A stretch of 64,000 nt of DNA from an uncultured Eubacteriales bacterium (GCA_900314745.1 OMWK01000005.1:96771-160770); one strand, 5' to 3'; shown: positions 33,551 to 45,108, counted from the stretch's first letter. Numbers and translations: made by a program. Notes: generated by a model not told the origin, from the letters alone.

Positions 33551-35964
33551 CCCATTCTCTCGTTAAGAAGATTCTGTACTCTCTCTTCGATAACGGGGAT
33601 AACCTGGTCCAAGGTCTTCTGTCCCGAGAAGAATGCATCCATCTCTTCCCTGATGATGGCGTTTATCGAACCGTCATTCGTATACCACCCCGTGAGTCCG
33701 TCTATCTGATCTGCGAACTGCTCGACGGTGGATTCTTCCATGGGATCAGTATCATAACCCAACACCCTAAGCTGCTCTTCGGAATAGTATCTAAGAAGAT
33801 CGTTAAGATAATCGTTCTGGTAATCAATAAGAGCCTGTCCCGCCTCCATGAAGGCGTTTCTGTTTAAGGGCAGGCCGTTCTCCATGCCGTAGTAAATCTG
33901 AATCTCGTCGCTCATGAGAATGGAGACAAACTCGAGGCATCCTTCAACGGATCCTGCATTTGCAGATACAGCAACGGAATCCGAACCGTAGATTATGGGA
34001 CCTCTTCCGTCGTATGAAGGAACGCCAAGAAGAACCCTGTTGGCAGAGACTATTCCCGCATAGTAATCGGTGATGCCGGATATGAACATCAGAGCCGCAT
34101 TATCGGGATAGCTTATGGTATCTATGTCCTCGAGTTCAAGTTCATCATTCACGTATTCATCAACATACATAGCGAGGAAGCGGAAAGCGTCGCAGTCGTA
34201 ATTCACCTGATCCCCGTTAATTACGAGATCCTGCATGCAGTTAAGCGCAGTGGTAAAGAGGAAAAGCTTGCCTCCGGGTATTGGGTTGGTGCCGTTGCAG
34301 GGACCTTCAACAAAATCCCTGTACTGTTCAAATGTAAATCCCTGCTGTCCTTCTTCTGCATCTGATTCGTTTACGGCTATGCCCGCGACTGCAAACGAGA
34401 GCGGGAGCTGGTACAGAGCGCCGTCCGTCATAGCGGCATCAGTGACGCTTGTAAAATACGAATCCTGCGTAAGATTATGCTGTATGTATCCTCTAAGATC
34501 TATGAGGTAATCGTCATCGTTCAGCATACCGAATGTCGCACCGTTGATGATGATGTCAGGCCCTTCTCCTGACATAAGGTCTATCGTCAGTCTGTCACCT
34601 AATTCGGATGCAGCCTGATCGATCGCGAGTTCATACTCATCGACACTCGTGAAATCGCCATCCGGATCATCATCCAGTCTGTAGGATTCATCATATACGA
34701 GGAAGTATTCTTCATTCGTCTCATTAAACTCACATACGGCACGGCAAAGCGAGTATGAGTAATCATCTATGACTGCAAGGGAGAGGATGGTCTTGCCTGC
34801 ATTCGGGTTGGTATCCGCTTTGTTGAAGATGTAGATCATGGTTTCAGAATCTGTGCCATATTCCGCATTAACGGGAGTGACGGTACCTGTGAAGACAGAC
34901 TCCTCATCAGTAACACTGATCGGGTCGAAGTCTCTTAATTCATAAAGATTCACATTGGAATCGGAATACAGGAACACCGGAATCAGCATGTGGTTAACAA
35001 AGTCTATCTTATAGACTCCGAGATTGTCGGTTATGACTGAGCCTAATCCCTCAACCATGCGGATCCTGTCAGTATCATAGGTGAACCAGTCCATCTCGCT
35101 CGTTACATCCGATATGACCATCATCTGAAGATTGATCTTATAGAAAAGCCTTCTGTTGAAGAACCCTGCGCATACAAGTATATTGCCGTCACCCATATCC
35201 ACCACAGCGGAGATGTCATGTATGTTCGCTGTGGGGAACTCCTCTCTTAAGTCGAGTTCCGTCACGTTATCATCCCCGTCTATTATCTCCAGAACATAGG
35301 ATGCGAAGACTCCGTCATTTATCCAGTACCTGATTATCGAATAATCCCCGATTTTAACAGTACCTTCATTTGTCGCGTCTTCGCTTCTCATCCTCTCGAC
35401 AAAACCGAACTCGCTAATCTCATAAGGATCACTTATTGAATAGTCATCCGGATCAATCAAGCAGCGGTAGAGTCTGTGAGAACCTTCTATTAGATCATAA
35501 GATGCAAAATCGATCTTAAGGCCGTCATCCGTTCTATCCATCGACTTAATGACAGTATATTCATCCGGACTTATCCCCCGGAAGAAATCCGCCATATCAA
35601 GAGATGATATGCACTCTCCGCTTATGTCATAGAAATCGAGTCTGTCCACGGAATAATCCATATAGTTATGAGTCTGAAGATCGAAGTCTTCGGGCAGATT
35701 CAGTATCCCGTTAAGATGATATAAATAGCTGTCACCGATACGGGTGACGTAATCGTTATTCACATATTCAAAATCAGTACTGTCTATGCCGGGATCGATC
35801 TTTACGGATGTGATGTCATACCACGGATCCGATTCATGGATCACCGTCTCCTCCGCTTCCGTCCTGTAGCAGGAAGCCGCAGAGGAAACAAAAACTGCAG
35901 CCGTCAAAACGACAACTGCAGCCTTCATTGATCTTATGTGATTACTTCTATTAATGCCTACCAT
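33547..35964 (-). CDS. Lipoprotein: beta-propeller-like domain plus extracellular solute-binding domain
   Basis: 805 residues from ATG 35964, which overlaps the stop of the upstream membrane protein (AAATGGTAG); a GTG at 35970 is also in frame. A lipoprotein signal ends at SAASC (about residue 32). Residues about 50-400 are beta-rich with repeated short strands and YKINLQMMVISD-like blades, suggesting a propeller. Residues about 400-805 resemble family-1 extracellular solute-binding proteins: GEGPDIIINGATFGML, ALYQLPLSFAVAGIAVN, FVSILMSDEIQIYYGMENGLPLNR. No ABC permease or ATPase gene is adjacent, so a sensing or binding role is as likely as transport. It converges on the symporter gene with 4 bp overlap. 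Confidence 0.8.
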   Translation of the reverse strand: MVGINRSNHIRSMKAAVVVLTAAVFVSSAASCYRTEAEETVIHESDPWYDITSVKIDPGIDSTDFEYVNNDYVTRIGDSYLYHLNGILNLPEDFDLQTHNYMDYSVDRLDFYDISGECISSLDMADFFRGISPDEYTVIKSMDRTDDGLKIDFASYDLIEGSHRLYRCLIDPDDYSISDPYEISEFGFVERMRSEDATNEGTVKIGDYSIIRYWINDGVFASYVLEIIDGDDNVTELDLREEFPTANIHDISAVVDMGDGNILVCAGFFNRRLFYKINLQMMVISDVTSEMDWFTYDTDRIRMVEGLGSVITDNLGVYKIDFVNHMLIPVFLYSDSNVNLYELRDFDPISVTDEESVFTGTVTPVNAEYGTDSETMIYIFNKADTNPNAGKTILSLAVIDDYSYSLCRAVCEFNETNEEYFLVYDESYRLDDDPDGDFTSVDEYELAIDQAASELGDRLTIDLMSGEGPDIIINGATFGMLNDDDYLIDLRGYIQHNLTQDSYFTSVTDAAMTDGALYQLPLSFAVAGIAVNESDAEEGQQGFTFEQYRDFVEGPCNGTNPIPGGKLFLFTTALNCMQDLVINGDQVNYDCDAFRFLAMYVDEYVNDELELEDIDTISYPDNAALMFISGITDYYAGIVSANRVLLGVPSYDGRGPIIYGSDSVAVSANAGSVEGCLEFVSILMSDEIQIYYGMENGLPLNRNAFMEAGQALIDYQNDYLNDLLRYYSEEQLRVLGYDTDPMEESTVEQFADQIDGLTGWYTNDGSINAIIREEMDAFFSGQKTLDQVIPVIEERVQNLLNERMG

Positions 35965-38501
35965 TTCCACGAATCAAATATCCTGATCTTCTTATCCTCA
36001 AGTCCCGACTCGAGAGCCTTACGTCTTCTGTATTCATTGAAGGAAGCCGTTCCGATAAGTATGCCTCCCAGTACCAGAAGATATATCCACCAAAGCTTGC
36101 TCTCCCAATATGTAATTGCAAATATTATACCAATCAGGCCTATGTTTGTGATAGCGAGTATGAACCAGCTCCTCGTTTTTGCTACGAACGAGTAAATGAA
36201 CAGACCGCAGACTATCACTGATACCAGAGTCAGAGGCAGAAGATCTCCTTCAACAACGGCTTTTATGGCTTCAAGCTCAAGGCAGAATGCCACGGTGGAG
36301 AACCAGATCCATCTGGCAGCGGGACCGGGATTGATAACAAAACGAACCGCAAACGCCCCCATGAGCACGAACAGAAGCCTTAACTCAAAGTCCATATTAT
36401 CGATAAGCTTGACGTCCACTATGGCAAGACTTACAAAGAACAGTCCGACGGCAGCAGACAGTATGACGCGGATATTGGATTTAATCCTCTCCTCAACAGA
36501 ATCTGCATGAGAGAATCTTCCTGCGAACGACAGGATGAAGAACGACAAAAGGAACGTAGTCATATAGAACTTTTCCATCGGAATGAAGCAAGCAATACCC
36601 GCAAGTATCGTAAGCCAGTCCAGGCGTCCCTTCCTTACGAAGTGCTCGCATACGAAGATACGGCCGAGGACGACGAATACCAGCATGAATATTATGCCTA
36701 CCGTAAGTTCATCCGCATCACGCTTAAAAAGTTCAACTACAGTAACAAGCATAAACGAGGATGCCGGCAGAATACCGAAGTAGTTATCGGTATCAAAAAG
36801 CGTGATGACAAAGAATGCTATGTCTATGACGATCAGCGCCCAGAACGCGGCCCCTGACTCATTTATGGATCTCATCTGAAGTATGTAGTTGCTGAGAAGA
36901 AGAAGTCCCAGCAGGGAAAACCTCGATGCCCGCCACGGTCCTTTCGAGGAGGCGAGGCGCTTCCTGAGAAAAACGATAGCGCCATAGGCCGCGACAGTCA
37001 AAGCTGCAAACATAACGAGCCAATGGACCTGCTTATACATGCTGTAGGCGTGGATAATCGCGCTTACAAAAGCCGCCGCACATGAAGCGGCAGGAATGTG
37101 TATAAGCTTCAGCTTCATGGCAAGAAGCACCGACACGAGCGCCGCACAAAGGAAAACAGCGAAAGGCAGTATTCCTGTCATAAGGTCCTCGGCAAGCACC
37201 ATCGAGAACGCAAAGAGAATATACACATACACACTCTTCTCCCACTTGAACCTGCTCACGATGATGACAAACAGAGCACTTACTACGGGAAGTATCAGGG
37301 CAACATAGTGGAGCATCAAACTCTCCGGGCCGACACCATCATATACTATGTAAAGGATCAAGGGGATGACCACCGCGACGATTGCATTACTGCCGGGATT
37401 ATCCTGCTTAACAAGCTTATAAACCGCGAACACTGCGATTGCGCCCAAAGCGCAGATCAAAGCATATATATCGGGATCTGTTACTACATTCCCGGTCCAA
37501 AGAAACAGAAGGGAATACGAGGGAACTACTGCCGAGAAAAACTTTATGAATCCCCTCCTCCTGTTAAGAAGCAGAAGCGCGATCCAGTACATGACCTGAG
37601 ATGTTACGGCTGCCGCCGTCATATTCGACCTGATATCCGCAGACATGAAGAACGCAATGACGGAAACATAGGCCGTGCATTCGGCAAATACCCCAAAATA
37701 CTTAAGCTTAGGCGCCAGCGTATGTATTACCGCTGATACTAACGAGGCGAAGCAAAGGCCAACGACGAATCCGTTGAAGCTGCCAAAAAGATCCATGCAG
37801 AGGAATATATCCATCCAGACGAATCCGATATAACTAATGGCAACCTGAAGCTTGGAACCGTAGATCTTATAGCCAACATAACCTGTAATGCCCAAAGACA
37901 ATGCACAGCACGAGAGTATTAGGCTCGTCTCATGATTATCAAAGGCGAAAAAGCCAACGAATACCGCAAGAGGAGTTATGAGACTTCCGAGCATATAAAG
38001 AACGGAAGAAGTCTTATCGAGCTTGAGCTTGCGCCTGCAAAGGACGCTGAAGCCGTAAACGATGCCGACTATCAAAGCGAGCACAAGGCACTTGATCCCC
38101 GCGGGCATCGTCTGCCATGTGGCAGAGATGAATACCGCAGCCGCGATAACCATGAGAAGCACACCGACAGCGAACGATACACCGACTGCTCCGAGGCCTG
38201 TTTTACCGGGCTCCTTCTTAGGAACAGCCGAATAAGACGGCAGAGGCTGACGCTGCACGACGGGAGCTTCAGCCCTCGAAGGTACCGGTACGGCTGCAGG
38301 TGCTGAACTTATGGAAGGAGCAGCCTGAGTCTTCCCCTCTTCGGACGTGTTCTGCGAAGCGAACTTTTTTTGAAGGTCCTCGTACATCTTCTTTGTATCG
38401 AGATACTTCCTTATGTATTTGTCCTTAGTGGAATTCGTAACTATAAGAGCTGCTGTCATCGCAGCGCCGTATAGAAACAGTATTATACAAAGAACTGACA
38501 T
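35958..38501 (-). CDS. Large polytopic membrane protein (DUF2157/DUF2339-like)
   Basis: 847 residues with an AGGAGGT site. One N-terminal TM helix (1-22), a coiled segment (about 26-52), a Pro/Ala-rich spacer (about 58-97), then more than 20 TM helices to the C-terminus and a short basic tail. The helix at 105-130 followed by SATWQTMPAGIKCLVLALIV is the DUF2157-like opening; the whole resembles DUF2339/SCO7613-type proteins, whose function is unknown. It is coupled to the propeller-binding-protein lipoprotein gene by an overlap, so the pair may form one envelope complex. Confidence 0.78.
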   Translation of the reverse strand: MSVLCIILFLYGAAMTAALIVTNSTKDKYIRKYLDTKKMYEDLQKKFASQNTSEEGKTQAAPSISSAPAAVPVPSRAEAPVVQRQPLPSYSAVPKKEPGKTGLGAVGVSFAVGVLLMVIAAAVFISATWQTMPAGIKCLVLALIVGIVYGFSVLCRRKLKLDKTSSVLYMLGSLITPLAVFVGFFAFDNHETSLILSCCALSLGITGYVGYKIYGSKLQVAISYIGFVWMDIFLCMDLFGSFNGFVVGLCFASLVSAVIHTLAPKLKYFGVFAECTAYVSVIAFFMSADIRSNMTAAAVTSQVMYWIALLLLNRRRGFIKFFSAVVPSYSLLFLWTGNVVTDPDIYALICALGAIAVFAVYKLVKQDNPGSNAIVAVVIPLILYIVYDGVGPESLMLHYVALILPVVSALFVIIVSRFKWEKSVYVYILFAFSMVLAEDLMTGILPFAVFLCAALVSVLLAMKLKLIHIPAASCAAAFVSAIIHAYSMYKQVHWLVMFAALTVAAYGAIVFLRKRLASSKGPWRASRFSLLGLLLLSNYILQMRSINESGAAFWALIVIDIAFFVITLFDTDNYFGILPASSFMLVTVVELFKRDADELTVGIIFMLVFVVLGRIFVCEHFVRKGRLDWLTILAGIACFIPMEKFYMTTFLLSFFILSFAGRFSHADSVEERIKSNIRVILSAAVGLFFVSLAIVDVKLIDNMDFELRLLFVLMGAFAVRFVINPGPAARWIWFSTVAFCLELEAIKAVVEGDLLPLTLVSVIVCGLFIYSFVAKTRSWFILAITNIGLIGIIFAITYWESKLWWIYLLVLGGILIGTASFNEYRRRKALESGLEDKKIRIFDSWKW

Positions 38502-38546
38502 ATCCGTTACCTCCTATCCAAAGGGTAAAAATATGTTGATAATTGG

Positions 38547-38574
38547 AGTATACCAAAATTGCTTTGATAGTCAA
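38547..38574 (-). promoter_or_regulatory. Promoter for the 847-residue membrane protein and lipoprotein operon
   Basis: Minus strand: TTGACT (38574-38569), 16 bp spacer, TATACT (38552-38547), about 40 nt upstream of the ATG. Confidence 0.65.
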
Positions 38575-38605
38575 ACCATTTTGGAAGTTACCTGAATTTT
38601 GCCAC

Positions 38606-38637
38606 AAAAAAGGTCCTCCGCCTTAAGCGAAGGACCT
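38606..38637 (-). terminator. Terminator of the aspS-lepB-lepA-lipoprotein operon
   Basis: Minus-strand stem AGGTCCTTCGC/GCGGAGGACCT (one wobble) with a 5 nt loop, followed by six T. It lies 21 bp after the lipoprotein stop. Confidence 0.9.
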
Positions 38638-38658
38638 TCATACGGTACTTGGTCAAGA

Positions 38659-39108
38659 TTACTCGAACAGCTGAACGTGAGTCAGCTCAACAACTCTCTG
38701 GTCATCGAGAATGAGGTATGTTCCGTCTGTTGCAACACCTGTTACAAGGCTTCCCTGTACGAGGTCGCCGCCTGATGTCTGAACATCATTGCCGGACCAT
38801 GTGATGCAGTCCTCAATAACCTCATAAGTCTTAGGCTCTGTGAACTCCTGATAGTTGCTCTCGTTGAGCGGTACGCCTGTGGGGAAAGCATCGGGAGCGG
38901 CCTGACCTGCTTCGGTTCCGTTCTGACCTGCAATGATGGGAGCAAGAACCTCCTCAGTGATCTGAACGGGCTGTGACTCAGTCTGTGTAACCTGAGGAAG
39001 TGTGTTCTCGGGAAGTGCAGGAGCTGTCTCCTCTTCCTTACCGCCACAGCCTGCTGCAACAAGTGCGCCTGCAAGAATCATTGCTGCTATTACTCTTCTT
39101 CTCATTTC
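38659..39108 (-). CDS. Small lipoprotein of unknown function
   Basis: 149 residues from ATG 39108 (MRRRVIAAMILAGALVAAGC); AGGAG lies 9 nt upstream, whereas the in-frame ATG at 39126 would place that site inside the gene. The lipobox is LVAAGC. The mature part starts with an acidic, Pro/Gln/Thr-rich low-complexity spacer (about 25-75) and ends in a compact C-terminal segment with ITWSGNDVQTSGGDLVQGSL and DGTYLILDDQRVVEL. No family is recognised. It is the last gene of the aspS operon, 23 bp after lepA, and may be an abundant surface lipoprotein. Confidence 0.8.
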   Translation of the reverse strand, partial: EMRRRVIAAMILAGALVAAGCGGKEEETAPALPENTLPQVTQTESQPVQITEEVLAPIIAGQNGTEAGQAAPDAFPTGVPLNESNYQEFTEPKTYEVIEDCITWSGNDVQTSGGDLVQGSLVTGVATDGTYLILDDQRVVELTHVQLFE

Positions 39109-39131
39109 TTTCATCTCCTCTTTCATTAAGT

Positions 39132-40940
39132 TTATTCTTCGTCTAACTTCAGTACACTCATAAATGCTTCCTGAGGAACCTCTACGGAACCTACCTGACG
39201 CATTCTCTTCTTACCTTCCTTCTGCTTCTCCAGAAGTTTCTTCTTACGGGAGATATCACCGCCGTAACACTTCGCGGTTACATCCTTACGGAAAGCCTTG
39301 ATTGTCTCCCTGGCTATGATTTTACCACCAATGCAGGCCTGAACGGGAATCTCGAACTGCTGCCTCGGGATATTCTCCTTGAGCTTCTCAGCCATTCTTC
39401 TTCCGCGCTCGTATGCCTTATCCTGATGAACAATGAAGGACAGGGCATCAACGGGTTCACCGTTAAGCAGTATGTCGAGCTTAACAAGCTTGCTTACCTG
39501 GTATCCGTCCATCTCATAATCGAGAGAAGCATATCCCCTCGTTCTCGACTTCAGGGCATCGAAGAAATCGTAGATTATCTCGTTAAGAGGCATCTTGTAT
39601 CTTAAAACAACTCTCTTGTCATCAAGATACTTCATGTCCACATATTCGCCGCGCCTGTTCTGGCAGAGTTCCATGATATTGCCGACATACTCCTTAGGCA
39701 GGATGATATCCGCGTTAACGATGGGCTCCTCCATGTAGTCGATTACCGAAGGATCCGGCATGTTAGTCGGGTTGTCGCAGTCAAGGCATGTACCGTCGGT
39801 CTTATAGACCTTGTAAACAACAGAAGGAGCCGTAGATATAAGGTCTAAGTTGAACTCCCTTTCGAGACGCTCCTCTATTACCTCGTAGTGCAAAAGTCCA
39901 AGGAAGCCGCATCTGAAGCCGAAGCCCAGCGCCGCCGAGGTCTCCGCCTGGAATGATAGTGCCGCGTCATTAAGCTGCAGCTTCTCGAGTGCATCTCTTA
40001 AGTCGCCGTAGCGCGCTCCGTCAACGGGATAGATTCCGCAGAACACCATCTGCTGTATGCCCTTATAACCCGGCAACGGCTCACTCGCGGGATTTGCCGC
40101 GGAAGTGATCGTGTCTCCCGGTGCGGTATCGGATACCGACTTGATCGAAGCACAGATATAACCTACCTCACCTGCGAGAAGCTCCTTCGCGGGAACGTAC
40201 TGTCCCGGGTGGAAGTAGCCGAGCTCGGTAATGACGAACTCCTTGCCCGTGTGCATCATGCGTATCGCCTCACCTGTCTTAATGGAACCCGCACGCACAC
40301 GAACGCTCGCGATAACGCCCTTGTAGGGGTCGTACTTCGAGTCTACTACGAGAGCTCGAAAAGGCTCATCCTCGGGGTCCTTGGGAGCCGGAAGATAATT
40401 AACAATTCCTTCGAGAACGTCATCGATGCCGATGTCATTCTTAGCAGAGATACAAGGTGCATATGAAGCATCAAGTCCGATATCATCCTCTATCTCCTGT
40501 CTGACCTCCTCAGGCCTTGCTGCAGGCAGATCGATCTTATTGATAACGGGAAGTATCTCGAGGTCTGAATCAACTGCGAGATATGCGTTAGCCATGGTCT
40601 GCGCCTCAACGCCCTGAGATGCGTCGACGATGAGTATCGCACCGTCGCATGCCGCAAGGCTTCTGCTGACCTCATAGTTGAAGTCGACGTGACCGGGAGT
40701 ATCGATGAGGTTAAGCGTATAAGTATTGCCGTCCCTGGCCGTATACTGCATTCTCGTAGCCTGTGACTTGATGGTGATGCCGCGCTCACGCTCGATATCC
40801 ATGTTGTCCAGGATCTGACTCATCATGTCTCTCTTCTCGACTACGCCCGTATGCTCAATGATACGGTCGGCAAGAGTCGACTTGCCGTGGTCAATGTGAG
40901 CGATTATGCAGAAGTTTCTTATGTATTTCTGTCTGTCCAT
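39132..40940 (-). CDS. lepA: Elongation factor 4 (LepA)
   Basis: 602 residues, full length for the family. The G domain has [14 protein letters not shown] (G1), the RGITIK switch region (G2), DTPGHVDF (G3), NKIDLPAA (G4) and SAKNDIGID (G5). Domain II, domain III and the LepA-specific C-terminal domain follow ([22 protein letters not shown] near the end). LepA is a ribosomal translocase-like GTPase affecting translation initiation and 30S biogenesis. It sits 6 bp downstream of lepB, the classical lepA-lepB neighbourhood, here in an operon with aspS. Confidence 0.98.
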   Translation of the reverse strand: MDRQKYIRNFCIIAHIDHGKSTLADRIIEHTGVVEKRDMMSQILDNMDIERERGITIKSQATRMQYTARDGNTYTLNLIDTPGHVDFNYEVSRSLAACDGAILIVDASQGVEAQTMANAYLAVDSDLEILPVINKIDLPAARPEEVRQEIEDDIGLDASYAPCISAKNDIGIDDVLEGIVNYLPAPKDPEDEPFRALVVDSKYDPYKGVIASVRVRAGSIKTGEAIRMMHTGKEFVITELGYFHPGQYVPAKELLAGEVGYICASIKSVSDTAPGDTITSAANPASEPLPGYKGIQQMVFCGIYPVDGARYGDLRDALEKLQLNDAALSFQAETSAALGFGFRCGFLGLLHYEVIEERLEREFNLDLISTAPSVVYKVYKTDGTCLDCDNPTNMPDPSVIDYMEEPIVNADIILPKEYVGNIMELCQNRRGEYVDMKYLDDKRVVLRYKMPLNEIIYDFFDALKSRTRGYASLDYEMDGYQVSKLVKLDILLNGEPVDALSFIVHQDKAYERGRRMAEKLKENIPRQQFEIPVQACIGGKIIARETIKAFRKDVTAKCYGGDISRKKKLLEKQKEGKKRMRQVGSVEVPQEAFMSVLKLDEE

Positions 40941-40946
40941 ATGGTA

Positions 40947-41567
40947 TTAGATAAACTTGAATTCGTTGAACGGATAGATGATCACGAAGGCTACGCCTCT
41001 GATCCTGTCAGCACTGAAAGGTCCGAGGTTACGGCTGTCGTTGCTTACCGGTCTGTTATCGCCAAGGCAGTAGTACTCGTCCTCACCCAAAGTAATCTCG
41101 TCATAGCCTCTCTCCATGCCTGAACTCATAACCGTGGTTACCACACTTACGTCAAGGTAGGGCTCTTCAAGCATATAGAAATCAGCGGCGCCGGGCTCCC
41201 TTATGTAAACATGTCCGTCAGCGATCCTTACGGTCTCGCCCGGAAGGCCTACGATTCTCTTAATGAGATATTCCTCGTGGTTGTATCCGACCATGTTCTC
41301 ACCGTCGAGGATAACGATGTCTCCCCTGTCATAGTTATCGAAGTAAGTGGATACCTTATCCGTCATTACAACATAACCGCTTCTTAAGTTAGGAAGCATC
41401 GAGTCGCCGGATACGTTATCTCTCTGGACTACGAATACGACCATCAGCACACCGACCAGAACTCCGATCGCAATCGCGATGAGCCAGTCGAGAATTGATG
41501 CAATGATCACATTCTTCTTATCTTCGGGCTTTACTTCAGTAATCTCGTCCTTACCGTGTTTCTTCAT
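40947..41567 (-). CDS. lepB: Signal peptidase I
   Basis: 206 residues. A charged N-terminus, one TM helix (about 22-48), then the type I peptidase boxes: SGDSMLPNL (box B, catalytic Ser), YLIKRIVGLPGETV (box D, catalytic Lys) and CLGDNRPVSNDSRNLGP (box E). It cleaves Sec and Tat signal peptides on the outer membrane face. It is 5 bp after aspS and 6 bp before lepA. Confidence 0.97.
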   Translation of the reverse strand: MKKHGKDEITEVKPEDKKNVIIASILDWLIAIAIGVLVGVLMVVFVVQRDNVSGDSMLPNLRSGYVVMTDKVSTYFDNYDRGDIVILDGENMVGYNHEEYLIKRIVGLPGETVRIADGHVYIREPGAADFYMLEEPYLDVSVVTTVMSSGMERGYDEITLGEDEYYCLGDNRPVSNDSRNLGPFSADRIRGVAFVIIYPFNEFKFI

Positions 41568-41572
41568 AATCC

Positions 41573-43381
41573 TTAATCCATTACCAAATTTTCGCTGTCT
41601 TCATCGCTCTGGCTCTCAACAACAGAGATTCCCAGTTCCTCAAGCTGCTTCTCGGCAACCGGTGAAGGTGCCTCGGTCATGAGGTCTGAAGAATTCTGAA
41701 CCTTCGGGAACGCGATGACTTCTCTTATAGAGCCTGCGCCCGTCAGAAGCATAACGAATCTGTCGAGACCGATTGCAAGACCGCCGTGAGGAGGTACGCC
41801 ATACTTAAATGCATCGAGAAGGAATCCGAACTGCTCCTGAGCAGACTCCTCAGAGAATCCGAGAAGCTTGAATATCCTCATCTGAAGTGCTCTGTCGTGG
41901 ATTCTTATAGAACCGCCGCCGAGCTCGCATCCGTTAAGTACGATATCGTATGCCTTTGATCTTACCTTGCCCTGATCTGATTCGAGGTTATCGAGGTCCT
42001 CATCCATGGGGCATGTGAAGGGATGGTGCATAGCCATGAATCTTCCCTCTTCGTCCGACCACTCAAACATCGGGAACTCAGTAACCCAGCAAAGCTTGAA
42101 GTCATCCTTCCTGATCAGTCCGAGCTTGTTCGCAGCTGCAATTCTAAGCTGTCCAAGGCTATCATGAACGACCTTGAACTTATCGGCAACAATGCAGATG
42201 AGATCGTCAGCCGTCGCGCCTGTCTTCTCTGCCAGAGCCTTGATCTGCTCCTCGTTAAGGAACTTAAGGAATGATCCTCTGGGAGTCTTAGCAGGTACGA
42301 CCCATGCCATACCCTTTGCCTTATATGTCTTGCAGACCTCACCAAGTGCATCTATCTCCTTCCTGGAGAACGAAGCACCACCGGGGATCACAACAGCCTT
42401 AACGAGACCGCCCTCGGAGATCGCATTCTGGAATACTACGAAGTCAATTGTCTTTGCCCAGTCGTTGATGTCCTGAAGCTCCATGCCGAATCTTAAGTCA
42501 GGCTTATCGGAACCGTAACGCTCCATGGCTTCGATCCACGGGATTCTCTTGATAGGGAGCTCGATATCGATGTCGAGAACTTCCTTGAATACTCTTGCTA
42601 CAAATCCCTCTGTGACACCCATAACGTCATCACAGTCAACGAAGCTCATCTCGAGGTCCATCTGTGTAAACTCAGGCTGTCTGTCAGCTCTTAAGTCCTC
42701 ATCTCTGAAGCATCTTGCGATCTGCATATAGCGGTCGTAGCCCGCGAGCATGAGAAGCTGCTTATAAAGCTGAGGTGACTGGGGAAGCGCGAAGAATGAT
42801 CCGTTCTTGACTCTGGACGGAACAAGATAGTCTCTCGCACCCTCAGGTGTGCTCTTGCCGAGCATAGGAGTCTCGATCTCGAGGAAGCCCTGCTCATCGA
42901 AGTAATCTCTTGCAGACTTCGCGATCTTGTGTCTTAAGATCATGTTGTTCTGCATGACAGGTCTTCTTAAGTCGAGGTATCTGTACTTAAGTCTCAATGA
43001 CTCGTTAGCCGTATTGTCATCCTCAATGTAGAACGGAGGAGTCTCGGACTCGGAGATTATTCTTAAATCATCGACATTTATCTCGATCTTACCTGTGGGC
43101 ATCTTATCGTTAGGGGCTGATCTTAATGCGACCTTACCCCTGGCAGCAAGAACGAACTCGGATCTTACCTTACTTGCCTTGGTTCTGATCTCCTCAGAGC
43201 TTTCAGGTGTAATAACGAGCTGAACTTCACCGCTTCTGTCTCTTAACGTTATGAATGTCAGTCCGCCAAGGTCTCTCGCCTTATGGCACCAGCCCATAAG
43301 TGTGACTTCACGACCGACATCGCTCTCTCTTAATGTACCGCACATATCCGTGCGCTTCATATCTGCTATTGTCTCAGACAT
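41573..43381 (-). CDS. aspS: Aspartyl-tRNA synthetase
   Basis: 602 residues from ATG 43381 (MSETIADMKRTDMCG), with AAGGAAGG upstream; an upstream in-frame extension has no site. The OB-fold anticodon domain (VTLMGWCHKARDLGGLTFITLRDRSG) is followed by the class II core: motif 2 CFRDEDLRADRQPEFTQMD, the bacterial GAD insertion, and motif 3 GGLAIGLDRFVMLLTG. This is the bacterial-type AspRS; whether it is discriminating for tRNA-Asn cannot be told by eye. First gene of the aspS-lepB-lepA operon. Confidence 0.97.
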   Translation of the reverse strand: MSETIADMKRTDMCGTLRESDVGREVTLMGWCHKARDLGGLTFITLRDRSGEVQLVITPESSEEIRTKASKVRSEFVLAARGKVALRSAPNDKMPTGKIEINVDDLRIISESETPPFYIEDDNTANESLRLKYRYLDLRRPVMQNNMILRHKIAKSARDYFDEQGFLEIETPMLGKSTPEGARDYLVPSRVKNGSFFALPQSPQLYKQLLMLAGYDRYMQIARCFRDEDLRADRQPEFTQMDLEMSFVDCDDVMGVTEGFVARVFKEVLDIDIELPIKRIPWIEAMERYGSDKPDLRFGMELQDINDWAKTIDFVVFQNAISEGGLVKAVVIPGGASFSRKEIDALGEVCKTYKAKGMAWVVPAKTPRGSFLKFLNEEQIKALAEKTGATADDLICIVADKFKVVHDSLGQLRIAAANKLGLIRKDDFKLCWVTEFPMFEWSDEEGRFMAMHHPFTCPMDEDLDNLESDQGKVRSKAYDIVLNGCELGGGSIRIHDRALQMRIFKLLGFSEESAQEQFGFLLDAFKYGVPPHGGLAIGLDRFVMLLTGAGSIREVIAFPKVQNSSDLMTEAPSPVAEKQLEELGISVVESQSDEDSENLVMD

Positions 43382-43417
43382 ATGTTTGACCTTCCTTATA
43401 TATAAATAGGACAAATC

Positions 43418-43426
43418 ATTATATCA
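43418..43426 (-). promoter_or_regulatory. Extended -10 promoter of the aspS operon
   Basis: Minus strand TGATATAAT, a consensus TATAAT preceded by TG at the extended -10 position, about 37 nt upstream of the aspS ATG. No matching -35 is seen. Confidence 0.5.
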
Positions 43427-43495
43427 CATATGTACGGCGGCTGTTTATTGCGGATTTTGTTTCACTTTTTAACCAAAAATGTAAAGAAATCCGCA

Positions 43496-43736
43496 ATGAG
43501 AGTATGCAAAACGTTGCTATGGAGAAAGGAGAGGTTCAGGGGTCAGCATATTCTGTGGTTTGCAATCGCATTCATAGCTGTCGGAATGAATATCAGTGCG
43601 GCTCTGATCGCATACTTATTCACAAGGGGGTAAGCTATCTTACTCCCTGTTCTTCAGCACCTACGCAGGATCCATCTTCCTGATCCTCGCCACGAGCACA
43701 GTATTGATCAGAAGATCTGATTATTTCTCCTCATAA
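43496..43736 (+). pseudogene. Small two-TM membrane protein gene with a frameshift at a G run
   Basis: The frame from ATG 43496 encodes MRVCKTLLWRKERFRGQHIL, one TM helix (about 19-42), and then reaches TAA at 43631 directly after a run of five G (43626-43630). Dropping one G continues into a second good TM helix (KLSYSLFFSTYAGSIFLILA) and ends at TAA 43734-43736, giving a coherent 79-residue protein with two helices joined by TRGKLSY. So the gene appears disrupted by a one-base insertion, or is a sequencing error, or frameshifts on the G run. No strong ribosome site is seen; the family is unknown. It fills most of the 413 bp gap between aspS and eno. Confidence 0.5.
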
Positions 43737-43740
43737 TCAA

Positions 43741-43768
43741 CCCCGCATCTTAACAGTCAGATGCGGGG
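43741..43768. terminator. Hairpin between the small membrane gene and eno
   Basis: A 10 bp perfect stem, CCCCGCATCT/AGATGCGGGG, with an 8 nt loop, between two convergent genes. T-tracts are poor on both sides, so termination efficiency is uncertain; it could serve eno on the minus strand. Confidence 0.6.
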
Positions 43769-43794
43769 CCGTACTACAATATGGAGGGTTTATA

Positions 43795-45108
<1,314 letters not shown>

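Noticed and set aside
37098..37736. A 212-codon plus-strand frame opposite the large membrane protein
   Set aside because: Product is basic, Tyr/His-rich and low in hydrophobic residues, as expected for the antisense of a TM-rich gene.
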